In this document: positions 1 to 6,784 of the stretch, in pieces | How positions within the stretch are numbered: position 1 is the first letter of the stretch | How the letters are laid out: the number at the start of each line of letters is the position of its first letter | Translations under genes and position numbers: made by a program | Notes under the pieces: generated by a model | The model's database searches: none | What the model saw: only the letters and a program-made list of their open reading frames with translations | What the model was told of the DNA's origin: nothing | Assembly: GCA_002441005.1 (NCBI GenBank) | Contig: DJWO01000013.1 | Location: forward strand, 1-7,608 | Length of the DNA: 7,608 nt | Source of the DNA: Candidatus Aminicenantes bacterium UBA6228 | Lineage (GTDB): Bacteria; Acidobacteriota; Aminicenantia; Aminicenantales; Saccharicenantaceae | Direction: 5' to 3'

Positions 1-48
1 CCACCTCCTCAGGGGGTCAGTATACAAAGCTATCATCCTTAGCCTAAA
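1..48 (-). promoter_or_regulatory. Promoter and ribosome binding site pointing off the left edge
   Basis: On the minus strand a -10-like TATACT lies at 19-24. A weak -35 lies 17-18 nt upstream (TTAGGC at 42-47 or TTTAGG at 43-48). A strong AGGAGG ribosome binding site follows at 4-9, only a few bases from the predicted transcription start near position 12. A start codon would therefore fall just outside the window, so a leftward gene probably begins there and is not part of the SOS operon. The -10 hexamer is identical to the one proposed for the serpin. The -35 match is poor, so the ribosome binding site is the firmer part of this call. Confidence 0.45.
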
Positions 49-233
49 GCTAAATTAATTTTACCCACGTTGATTCTACCTTATTAGCCTTAAAAACTAT
101 AATAATGCACCCATATAAAATCTCCTGCCAGAGCCGGCTTATTCGGTCAGCACAAAAGAATTATTAGAAGGAATCTCACCATCAAATCAATTCTCCGCCA
201 TAAGCTTACTCCTGAAATATTTGCTTCTGATAC
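49..233. other. AT-rich intergenic stretch after the SOS operon
   Basis: This is the space between the end of the polymerase gene and the leftward promoter. I see no gene and no convincing intrinsic terminator: no stable GC-rich stem followed by a T run is visible on the minus strand. Operon transcription may therefore end by another mechanism or continue into the next gene. A 14-codon open stretch on the minus strand (139-183) is too short to call. Confidence 0.4.
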
Positions 234-3089
234 TCAAAAAGTCTTCAGAAAGGCGCAGTTTATAAGGCGGGGGCAGCCATCAGACTGAAGCCTCACTTCC
301 CCTCTAAGAAAGCACACCGGAGGCGAGCCAAAAGCCAGGGCCTTCCTCTGCCCTACTCCCTCAACCTGCCCGCTATCATCTTCAAAGAGATAAAAATAAG
401 TCAGGCCGCGCGAGCTCCTGATTTCCCGGGCATCTACTACCCGGACAGCCAGTTCGACCACCTGAGCGGATAATTCCCGGAGGTGAGAAATCCGAAGCGG
501 CGGCCGCCGGCCATCCAGCAGCTCGAGCGGGTCGCCAACTGGCAGAAAGCCCAGTTTTTCCAGCTGAAGCTTTTTCTTCTCCTCCTCATTGATGTCTGCT
601 ACCTCGACTTCGGAGACACCATGAAAATAGTGCAGAACCTGCTGGCTGCGGTTTGGTTCAAGCGAATCAAGAGCTCCTGCCTGAATTAGAGCCAGCAGGT
701 CGCTCTGACCTGGTTTTACCCGCCCCAGGAAATCTTCCACCGACAAATAGACGCCATCTCTCTCTCGCTCATTGATGATTTTTTCCAGGCTTCTGGTGGT
801 TAGATTTTTAATGGAACCAAGGCCAACTCTGATAGCTCTTCCTTCTACCTCGAAGCGATAACCACTCCGGTTGACATCCGGGCCGAGGATGGTTAAGCCC
901 AGCCTTTTAGCTTCCTCAATGTATTCCGGAAGCTGATAATAGCCGCCGCCGGCATTAAGCACCGCCACCATATAGACCAGAAGGTAATGGGCTTTAAGAT
1001 AAACGGCTTCATAAGCCATCAGAGCATAAGAGGCGCTATGAGCCCGGTTAAAAGAATAGGCTGAAAATTTTTCCATCTTCTGCCACAGGTCCTGAATCTC
1101 GGCCTGAGCATAGCCGCGGCTTTCGGCCCGGTCAAAGAATTTCCGGCGCAAAGCCTCATCCACCCGGCGCTTTTTCAGCTGACGGCGCAGGAGCTCTCCT
1201 TCTTCTGGCGGGAAACCAGCCACCCTTTCTGCTACCTGCATCACCTGTTCTTCATAAAACATCAGACCGCCGGTTTCAGGAAGAATCTTAGCCAGCAGCG
1301 GGTCTGGAGGAGAAGCTCTGCCCTCGCGGCGTCTGAGAAAGGCTTCTTTCATCCCGCTTTCAGTCGGGCCCGGCCTGATTAAAGCCAGAGCATGGATTAA
1401 ATCGCCCAGGTTTTCCGGCTTCATCCGGCGGAGAAGGTTCATCATGGCCGGACTTTCCACCTGAAAGCAGCCAATTGTTTTCGCTTCCCGGAGAAGAGCA
1501 AAGGTTTGGCGATCAGCAGGCGGAAGATGCTCAAGATGAAGAGCTTTTCTGGTCTCGGCTATAGCCGTCAGCCCGCGGGTAGAAAGAAGGTCAAGCTTAA
1601 TAAGCTGGAGTTCTTCCACCGTGTCCCGGTCATAATGGCACATGAGGAGTCCTTTGGCTGATTTTTCAAGCGGCAGGTAGCGGTCAACTGGCGCCGGGGT
1701 CAAAATTACACCTCCGACATGGAGGGAAATCTCGGCGAAAACACCGGTTAGCTCAGAAGCCAGTCTCCAGATGTCCAGGCAACCGGCCTGAGGCGGCATC
1801 TGCCGCAAATAATCAGGCTCAGCGAACATTGGCACCCGCTTGCTCATTGTCCTGGCTTCTTCCGGCGAAACGCCAAAAGCCCGGGCAGTTTCATAAAGGG
1901 CTGAGCGCGCCCGGTAATTCTTCAGGCTGCAGACATAAGCTGCACCGGTTTCTCCTGTCCCGTAACGTTTGATCACATACTCCAGGATTTCATCCCGGCG
2001 GCTCGAGTCAAAGTCAAGGTCAAAGTCAGGTGGATCTGGCCGGCCGCGGTTTAAAAAGCGTTCAAAATAAAGGCCATACTCCACCGGGTTAAGACGGGAA
2101 ATGCCCAGAAGATAGGCCAGATAGGAAGAAGCTCCCGAGCCACGGAGATTGTGGTAAATGCCCTGGCGGCGGGCAAATTCCACCACATCACAAACAACGA
2201 GAAAATAAGGAGCAAAACCGCTCTCCTCAACGACCTGAAGCTCTCGCACCGCCCGGTCTCTTTCTTCCCAGCTGAGATTTTTCAGCCTGGATAACCGGTC
2301 ATTAATTACCTGACGCAGGGAAACAGGGAAAAGATCAGACGGAAGAGGCGGAACAATATTTTTAAAAGAGAAATCTATTTTTTCGGTAAGCTCCCGGTGG
2401 CGGCAGAAAATCGGCTTGACCCGGTCGCCATATTTTTTTAAAGCAATTTTTTCCTGCTCCGGGCCAAAATTTCTGAGAAGTGGCGAAAGCCTTTTAAGTT
2501 CAGGCGGGTAAGGATTTTTTTTCTCTATCGCCCGGAGGAGAACCAGGCGCGGCGCGCTGGTCAGAAATTTCAGCGGCTCAGTCCAGAGAAGAGGAAACCC
2601 TGACTTCGCCGAGAGCCACTCGCCGCCAGGCAGGTTGTTAAAGCCGCAGCCAAGATAAAAATCATTCGATACCCGCTCCCCAATCTGGCGAATAAAATTC
2701 ACCCACTCTTCGAGCTCCAATTCCGACACAGGCAGTTTTTCCGGCAGGATAAAAATAGTAGAGAGTCCAGCTGGTTCCAGAAACTCCCGGCGGTTAAAAA
2801 TCTCAAGCAACCGGTAGTAGCCTTTTTTCTCTTTGATAAGAAAAACATAGCGGCTGCCTTTAGCTGGAAAATCCAGTTCGAGTTCGCAGCCAAAGACAGG
2901 CTTAAAGCCGCGCCCCTCGCTCAGAGCCTGCCACTTACCCCAGCCATAAAAAGCAGCCACATCGGTCAGGGCGACTGCCGGGAGACGATTTCTCTCCGCA
3001 AATTGCACCAGTTCTTCCAGGGTCAGGCTGCCTTCTCCCCGGCTAAAGGCTGAATGAACTCTTAAAGGGATAAACATTTTCTGGTTCAC
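234..3089 (-). CDS. dnaE2: Error-prone DNA polymerase III alpha-type subunit (DnaE2/ImuC-like)
   Basis: C-family DNA polymerase of 951 aa, shorter than most replicative DnaE (about 1,160) or DnaE2 (about 1,020-1,090). Order: degenerate PHP domain (about 5-235); palm with RGSGASS at 316-322, the catalytic pair D357/D359 in PDFDLDF, and D500 in KLDLLSTRGL; fingers with CFQVESPAMM (541-550), ALIRPGP (569-575) and SFNRAHSASYAL (679-690); helix-hairpin-helix region (about 720-810); C-terminal OB fold (about 877-945). All three palm carboxylates are present, so it should polymerise. The PHP metal ligands are mostly lost (PLRVHS and TDVAAF where active forms have HLHVHS and TDHGNL), so PHP proofreading is unlikely. 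No tau-binding tail is visible. It is last in the lexA-dinB-dnaE operon, which implies damage-induced translesion synthesis. The GTG start overlaps the dinB stop as GTGA; an ATG four codons later (3075-3077), behind AGGTGA, is an alternative. Naming it dnaE2 rests on context plus the ALIRPGP block. Confidence 0.9.
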   Translation of the reverse strand: MNQKMFIPLRVHSAFSRGEGSLTLEELVQFAERNRLPAVALTDVAAFYGWGKWQALSEGRGFKPVFGCELELDFPAKGSRYVFLIKEKKGYYRLLEIFNRREFLEPAGLSTIFILPEKLPVSELELEEWVNFIRQIGERVSNDFYLGCGFNNLPGGEWLSAKSGFPLLWTEPLKFLTSAPRLVLLRAIEKKNPYPPELKRLSPLLRNFGPEQEKIALKKYGDRVKPIFCRHRELTEKIDFSFKNIVPPLPSDLFPVSLRQVINDRLSRLKNLSWEERDRAVRELQVVEESGFAPYFLVVCDVVEFARRQGIYHNLRGSGASSYLAYLLGISRLNPVEYGLYFERFLNRGRPDPPDFDLDFDSSRRDEILEYVIKRYGTGETGAAYVCSLKNYRARSALYETARAFGVSPEEARTMSKRVPMFAEPDYLRQMPPQAGCLDIWRLASELTGVFAEISLHVGGVILTPAPVDRYLPLEKSAKGLLMCHYDRDTVEELQLIKLDLLSTRGLTAIAETRKALHLEHLPPADRQTFALLREAKTIGCFQVESPAMMNLLRRMKPENLGDLIHALALIRPGPTESGMKEAFLRRREGRASPPDPLLAKILPETGGLMFYEEQVMQVAERVAGFPPEEGELLRRQLKKRRVDEALRRKFFDRAESRGYAQAEIQDLWQKMEKFSAYSFNRAHSASYALMAYEAVYLKAHYLLVYMVAVLNAGGGYYQLPEYIEEAKRLGLTILGPDVNRSGYRFEVEGRAIRVGLGSIKNLTTRSLEKIINERERDGVYLSVEDFLGRVKPGQSDLLALIQAGALDSLEPNRSQQVLHYFHGVSEVEVADINEEEKKKLQLEKLGFLPVGDPLELLDGRRPPLRISHLRELSAQVVELAVRVVDAREIRSSRGLTYFYLFEDDSGQVEGVGQRKALAFGSPPVCFLRGEVRLQSDGCPRLINCAFLKTF

Positions 3090-4345
3090 CTGGTAAGAGA
3101 AGCAGTTTTCAGGATAAAGCCGCGGCCTTTATCTTCCTCATAAACTTCACCCAGCATTTTTTCCCGGCCAGTTAGAACCGCAGTAAAGCCGTATCTACTG
3201 CGCACCCGGTCAAGAGCCTGAGAGAGGCGCTCATCTTTTTCCTGGTAAAACTCAAATAGAGAAAGATGGCGCTCCTCGACCAGCCGGCTGCCTTTAACCC
3301 CGACCAGACGGAGAGCCAGGCGCGATTTATCCCACAATTCGAGAAATAATTCCTCCGCCACCCGGTAAATCCGGTTCATCTCCTGGACAGGCATCGACAG
3401 AAACCGGCGTTTGCTGACTGTCTTAAAATCCGAGTAGCGGGCTTTAACCTCAATCACCTGGGCATAAAATTTTTCCTGCCTTAAGGTGAGAGCCAGCCGG
3501 TCAGAAAGATAAGCTAAGTGAGCCAGCAGGAGATCCCGGTCCCAGACATCCTGAAGAAAGGTGGTCTCCCGGGAGAAAGATTCGGACTTCCCCCGGGTTT
3601 GAAGCGGACGGTAATCTATACCCCGGGAGAGAAGATAAAGTTCATCGCCCATCACGCCAAACAAGGAACGCAGGGTGGCCAGCGGCAGCCGCCAGAGATC
3701 GGCTATTTTATGGACATTGAGCAGCCGGAGCATCACCTGAGCTTTAGGGCCAATACCTGGTATGGCGGAAATATCCAGCTCGCGCAAAAATTCTTCTTCC
3801 TCACCTGGCTGAAGCTCAAAGAAACCACCTGGCTTGGCTCGTCTGGTGGCTAACTTGGCTAAGATTTTGTTGGAAGCCGCCCCAACCGAAACGCTCAGAC
3901 CAACTTCCTTTTCTACCCGGCGTTTTATGTCCTTAGCCACCTCTGTAAAAGAAGAATAAAGCTGGTTGCAGCGGGTAAATTCCAGGTAAGCTTCATCCAG
4001 CGAAGCTTCTTCCACATCAGGTGTGTAGTCGTGGAGAATCTGGAAGAATTTCTCGGAAAAAGCCTGATAGAGATGATAATTACCCCGGACAAAAATCGCC
4101 TGGGGACATAGCTTATAACACTCACGAAGTGGCAGACCGGAATGAACGCCATATTTACGGGCCTCATAGGAGCAGGTAGCGGCTACCCCTCTTTCGTGCG
4201 GCAGGCCACCGACCACCAGCGGTTTACCCTTGAGGGAAGGATTGAGCAGCACCTCAACCGAGGCAAAAAAAGCATCAAGGTCAATATGGACGATATAACG
4301 CCTTTTTTGACAACTGGAAAGCTGAGCACCTGGTAACCGCATCAT
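3086..4345 (-). CDS. dinB: Y-family DNA polymerase IV (DinB), catalytically intact
   Basis: Translesion polymerase of 419 aa that inserts nucleotides opposite damaged bases. The palm begins at IDLDAFFASVE (21-31) with metal ligand D22 and steric-gate F27; SLDEAYLEF (115-123) supplies D117 and E118. These match E. coli DinB D8, F13, D103 and E104. Thumb helix-hairpin-helix IPGIGPKA is at 195-202 and the little finger spans about 255-350. The C-terminus carries HLSLFEF (360-366), which fits the beta-clamp binding consensus QLxLF except for the first residue, then a conserved-looking block ending RYGFTAVLTG (384-393). In imuA-imuB-dnaE2 cassettes this gene position holds ImuB, which lacks catalytic carboxylates, so this is not ImuB. 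The gene starts 20 nt after lexA and its TGA overlaps the dnaE start. Two ATGs stand in tandem; AGGGG ends 3 nt before the first and 6 nt before the second, so Met2 may be the real start. About 14 residues precede the usual DinB N-terminus. Confidence 0.93.
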   Translation of the reverse strand: MMRLPGAQLSSCQKRRYIVHIDLDAFFASVEVLLNPSLKGKPLVVGGLPHERGVAATCSYEARKYGVHSGLPLRECYKLCPQAIFVRGNYHLYQAFSEKFFQILHDYTPDVEEASLDEAYLEFTRCNQLYSSFTEVAKDIKRRVEKEVGLSVSVGAASNKILAKLATRRAKPGGFFELQPGEEEEFLRELDISAIPGIGPKAQVMLRLLNVHKIADLWRLPLATLRSLFGVMGDELYLLSRGIDYRPLQTRGKSESFSRETTFLQDVWDRDLLLAHLAYLSDRLALTLRQEKFYAQVIEVKARYSDFKTVSKRRFLSMPVQEMNRIYRVAEELFLELWDKSRLALRLVGVKGSRLVEERHLSLFEFYQEKDERLSQALDRVRSRYGFTAVLTGREKMLGEVYEEDKGRGFILKTASLTR

Positions 4346-4365
4346 TTTCCCCTGATTTTAAAGAA

Positions 4366-4992
4366 TTAATACTTTCGAATCACACCGGCTACCCGGCCGG
4401 CGATCCGGACTTCCTTGGCTTCAATCGGCTTAAAGGCCGGGTTTTCTGGAACCAGCAGTACCCGGTCTTTTTCCCGGCGGAGGCGTTTTAGAGTTACTGT
4501 GCCATCTTCAAGAAGAGCCACCACCATCTCACCTGAATTAGCTGTCTCCGTCCTTTCTATGACCACTAAATCACCGTCATCAATGTAGGCATCAATCATG
4601 CTTTTACCGGTCACTTTCAGGCAGAAAAGATTGCCACTTTTCCGCCCGGCAAACCAGGCCGGGACCTCCACACTCTCACCTAAGGTATCAAACATCTCAC
4701 GCGGGCTGCCGGCTGGAACCAGGCCAACTAAAGGCAGTCGGACCTGATTGACCGCATCCGGCAGATAAGAAAGCCGCAGCTCGCCACCTTCTCTCCTTAA
4801 ATAGCCTTTCTTTTCCAGGCTGAGGAGGTGCTTGAATACAGCCGAAGGGTTGGTGAGGCCAGCCATCTGCCCTATTTCCCTCACCGTGGGGGCATAGCCG
4901 TTTTCAAGGATAAAATTCTGGATTTTATCCAGAATTTCCTTCTGCCTTCGAGTCAGTGTCTTTTTAATTCTGTTAACCATTTTGTTCACCAT
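4366..4992 (-). CDS. lexA: LexA repressor, self-cleaving SOS regulator
   Basis: Repressor of the SOS response, 208 aa, close to the usual 200-210. The N-terminal winged helix spans about 8-75, with APTVREIGQMAGLTNPSAV (34-52) as helix-turn-helix. The recognition part, TNPSAVFKHL, differs from both the E. coli and Bacillus sequences, so its operator may differ too. The cleavage site is Ala94-Gly95 in LPLVGLVPAGSP. The Ser/Lys dyad is S131 (GKSMIDA) and K169 (TVTLKRL), so RecA-stimulated self-cleavage should work. It is the first gene of the lexA-dinB-dnaE operon and probably represses it. The start is ambiguous: the sequence around the first ATG (MVNK) is repeated 12 bp later (MVNR). The first ATG lies at the predicted transcription start and has no ribosome binding site. 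The second (4978-4980) has GGTGA 5 nt upstream and may be the true start, which would shift residue numbers by four. Confidence 0.95.
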   Translation of the reverse strand: MVNKMVNRIKKTLTRRQKEILDKIQNFILENGYAPTVREIGQMAGLTNPSAVFKHLLSLEKKGYLRREGGELRLSYLPDAVNQVRLPLVGLVPAGSPREMFDTLGESVEVPAWFAGRKSGNLFCLKVTGKSMIDAYIDDGDLVVIERTETANSGEMVVALLEDGTVTLKRLRREKDRVLLVPENPAFKPIEAKEVRIAGRVAGVIRKY

Positions 4993-4994
4993 TT
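4971..4994 (-). repeat. 12-bp tandem duplication at the lexA start, possible operator
   Basis: Two adjacent 12-bp units, 4971-4982 and 4983-4994, read TGTT(A/C)ACCATTT on the plus strand and differ at one base. On the coding strand each gives AAATGGT(T/G)AACA, so the start codon and the following Val-Asn are doubled. The block overlaps the predicted transcription start (about 4990), where a repressor site would be effective. The GTTA/GTTC elements repeat every 12 bp; alphaproteobacterial LexA boxes (GTTC-N7-GTTC) repeat every 11 bp. The duplication is seen directly; the operator role is inference. Confidence 0.6.
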
Positions 4995-4996
4995 AT

Positions 4997-5025
4997 AAGA
5001 TAATACCGGCCAGTGCCTTTGTCAA
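4997..5025 (-). promoter_or_regulatory. Promoter of the lexA-dinB-dnaE operon
   Basis: On the minus strand a perfect -35 TTGACA (5020-5025) is followed by a 17-nt spacer and TATCTT (4997-5002, four of six matching TATAAT). Transcription should start near 4990, at or just inside the first lexA ATG. That implies either a leaderless mRNA or use of the second ATG. The spacer holds an imperfect palindrome (ACCGGCCAGT, 5005-5014), and an inverted repeat CCAAC-N5-GTTGG lies just upstream (5044-5058). Either could also be a repressor site. No canonical E. coli (CTGT-N8-ACAG) or Bacillus (GAAC-N4-GTTC) SOS box is visible. Confidence 0.65.
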
Positions 5026-5369
5026 GAGAAAATTTCGCGATAACCAACTTCCTGTTGGCTGCCACTTAAGGTAAAGCACCGGCCGGAGCGACGTGACTTT
5101 GTAAGGACAACCATTGAGGCAAATACTTCACTGCCGACGACCTTATGGCCTCGCCGGAGATTGCAATGACAGAGTCAGAGATTGTGCTCGGGATCGAATA
5201 AATAGCGATGCAGGATCAGCGGCTATAAGTTCAGAAGCGCCAAATGAATGGTTGCTGGCAATCCGACCTGCCTTGAGTAATTCTGGACTGACGCAGGTGT
5301 CGTAAGCTGAGCTTATTCCGACTCCACCGACCGCGACAAGACTCCTATTTGCGGACTGAAGGAAGATTG
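5026..5369. other. Intergenic region with repeat-like debris, no supported gene
   Basis: This stretch lies between the lexA promoter and the end of the serpin gene. It contains the inverted repeat CCAAC-N5-GTTGG (5044-5058), a GAGGC/GCCTC pair (about 5116-5151), and a 13-nt palindrome TAAGC-TGA-GCTTA (5303-5315). At about 5158-5173 GAGATTGC and AATGACAG are joined directly; in many genomes these two halves flank a dispersed intergenic hairpin repeat, so this may be a collapsed copy. A minus-strand frame of about 90 codons, entered from the serpin 3' end, is open but has no ATG, GTG or TTG. A 63-codon plus-strand frame has no ribosome binding site. I call neither. No serpin terminator with a T run is visible. 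Confidence 0.4.
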
Positions 5370-6662
5370 TTACTTGCTGGCTGAGGGGTCAACTACCCTG
5401 CCCAAGAAAAGAATATTGCCGGTAGCTCTATCCTGAATGATAAAGATAAACGGATGGTCAGCTCTAAAAACCAATTTTTTCACAACCATGGTTACCCCGA
5501 CGACCAGGCCCGTAGCGGCTGCCGCCTCTGTCCCCTCTTCGTTGACCTCGACAAAAGCCTGGTGGACGACCTCGCTCAGATAAAAATCCCGCCGCCCATT
5601 GATCCCGGAAAAATCTGCTTCGGCCGGGGAAAAGGCGGTGGGCATGCCCATTCTGCCCAGGATGCCCTTTTTCCCGCCCATCATGTATTTAGTTTCAAAT
5701 TTGAATTTCGGTAGATAAATATCAATCTTTTCGGATCTCAACTGCTTCTTATACTCATTAAGCTGGCTCGCTGTCAGGCGCGGCTCAAGGCTTGTGAGGT
5801 CATTTTTAGGCAGGAGAACGAGCATGGATATTTCCTGGCCAGCGTAAGGAAGTTCTACCAATTGCAGCTCGTCATTTTCCAGATAGTTGAATCGTTTCTC
5901 CCTGATGGACATCATCGGCACTTTAACTTTTTTGCCGGCACTGACTTTGAATTCTGTTTCTTCAGTGTTTCGTTCAGGGAACACATGCTCCCACTTGCCC
6001 TTAAAATAAATGGCATTGGTCAAGACCAGACGAGTTAGCTGATTAAGAACGCCGGGCGGAATTAAATCTTTAATCCTGTTATTGGTCTGTTCCTCAACCC
6101 AGTGGTTTATTATAAGGCGCGAATTCTCAGTTTCCCGGGCAAAGTCCAGGTCAGTCACCTTCCCGCCGTAATATTTTTCGACCGTGCTGACATATTCAGT
6201 TAAAAGCGGATACCCTTTCTGCGCCCAGAGGGCGTTGGCCGTGTGGAGTTCATATTGTTTGTCCTTTTTATTAATCAGATTAATAATCTCAGCAAATTCC
6301 TCTCTCATCACCTCGAGACTCTCAGGATAATGAAAAACCTGCTTGATTTCCTGGGCGGTTTGGCCGGCGGCTCCTTCATAGGTCATAGCCATGGCCGTGG
6401 ACAGGCTAAAAGGTGAAAAGAAAATATTGTCTTCGCTGTCTTTAAGGTTCAAATAAAGATCAAAGGCGAATTGATTGGAAGCTGAAGCTATAAGGTTGGC
6501 TTCATCTGGAGAAAACTCCCTCTCACCCATCTGACTCTCCTCGTTGACCAATTTATTGTTGATTTTATGATCCACCGAACGTCCGGCAGAACAAAATATT
6601 GTCCCGGCGACCAGCCAGGGTAAAAGAGCCAGCGCCCGGATCAGTTTAGACCTATTTTTCAC
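5370..6662 (-). CDS. Secreted serpin-family serine protease inhibitor
   Basis: Serpin of 430 aa: a suicide inhibitor that traps a target protease when its reactive loop is cut. The N-terminus is a signal peptide (basic start, hydrophobic 10-24, likely cut after Ala26 in CSA-G), then a short linker and the serpin fold from about 52 to 427. Family marks include NIFFSPFSLSTAMAM (79-93), TNAIYFKGKWEHVF (215-228), and the signature FRADHPFIFII (399-409). The hinge EEGTEAAAATG (375-385) has the small residues needed for loop insertion, so it should be inhibitory. Counting from Gly377 as P15, P1 is near Thr391 (P1' Met392), give or take a residue. The loop GLVVGVTMVV is strongly hydrophobic, which suggests an elastase- or chymotrypsin-like target rather than a trypsin-like one. 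It starts at GTG with AGGAGG 6 nt upstream (6669-6674). The cysteine in TIFC is not a proper lipobox. It likely acts in the periplasm or outside the cell. It is transcribed separately from the SOS operon. Confidence 0.93.
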   Translation of the reverse strand: MKNRSKLIRALALLPWLVAGTIFCSAGRSVDHKINNKLVNEESQMGEREFSPDEANLIASASNQFAFDLYLNLKDSEDNIFFSPFSLSTAMAMTYEGAAGQTAQEIKQVFHYPESLEVMREEFAEIINLINKKDKQYELHTANALWAQKGYPLLTEYVSTVEKYYGGKVTDLDFARETENSRLIINHWVEEQTNNRIKDLIPPGVLNQLTRLVLTNAIYFKGKWEHVFPERNTEETEFKVSAGKKVKVPMMSIREKRFNYLENDELQLVELPYAGQEISMLVLLPKNDLTSLEPRLTASQLNEYKKQLRSEKIDIYLPKFKFETKYMMGGKKGILGRMGMPTAFSPAEADFSGINGRRDFYLSEVVHQAFVEVNEEGTEAAAATGLVVGVTMVVKKLVFRADHPFIFIIQDRATGNILFLGRVVDPSASK

Positions 6663-6689
6663 CTCTTGCCTCCTCTCATCTCTACTTTC

Positions 6690-6718
6690 AGTATATCAGC
6701 TTTGACTATTTTTCTAAA
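6690..6718 (-). promoter_or_regulatory. Serpin promoter
   Basis: On the minus strand TTTAGA (6713-6718) and TATACT (6690-6695) are separated by 17 nt. Transcription would begin about 20 nt upstream of the serpin GTG, leaving room for the AGGAGG ribosome binding site at 6669-6674. The -35 matches four of six consensus bases. The element is divergent from the promoter of the DsbD-like gene, with about 25 bp between the two cores. Confidence 0.5.
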
Positions 6719-6721
6719 AAA

Positions 6722-6750
6722 TTAATTTTCGCCCCCGTTTATTATATAAT
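6722..6750 (+). promoter_or_regulatory. Promoter of the DsbD-like gene
   Basis: A perfect -10 TATAAT lies at 6745-6750, with a weak -35 TTAATT at 6722-6727 (17-nt spacer). Transcription would begin near 6757, on top of the upstream ATG at 6755. That ATG is therefore unlikely to be translated, which supports the TTG start at 6821 and leaves a 5' leader of about 64 nt. Confidence 0.5.
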
Positions 6751-6784
6751 TTTAATGGTGGTTGAAGCCAAATCGTTACATCTG

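Noticed and set aside
139..183. Short minus-strand tail reading DGEIPSNNSFVLTE before a stop
   Set aside because: It looks protein-like but is preceded by a stop within two codons; too short to call as a pseudogene remnant.
3518..3853. Plus-strand frame of 111 codons
   Set aside because: It lies wholly inside dinB on the other strand, has no family features and reads as a shadow of the real gene. The smaller frames at 483-689, 2699-2893, 3925-4167, 4142-4336, 5454-5714 and 6714-6929 are shadows in the same way.
3086..4345. Calling the Y-family gene imuB because of its place before a dnaE2-like gene
   Set aside because: ImuB lacks the catalytic acidic residues; here D22, D117 and E118 and the steric-gate F27 are all present, so DinB fits better.
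5114..5305. Plus-strand 63-codon frame in the lexA-serpin gap
   Set aside because: No ribosome binding site, no recognisable protein features, and a region that looks like repeat debris.
5150..5392. Minus-strand open frame of about 90 codons running out of the serpin 3' end
   Set aside because: It has no ATG, GTG or TTG in frame and shows no domain; a read-through product of the serpin would need a frameshift.
6588..6662. Serpin as a lipoprotein through the cysteine in TIFC
   Set aside because: The residue before the cysteine is Phe, not the Gly/Ala/Ser of a lipobox; an ordinary signal peptide cut after CSA is more likely.
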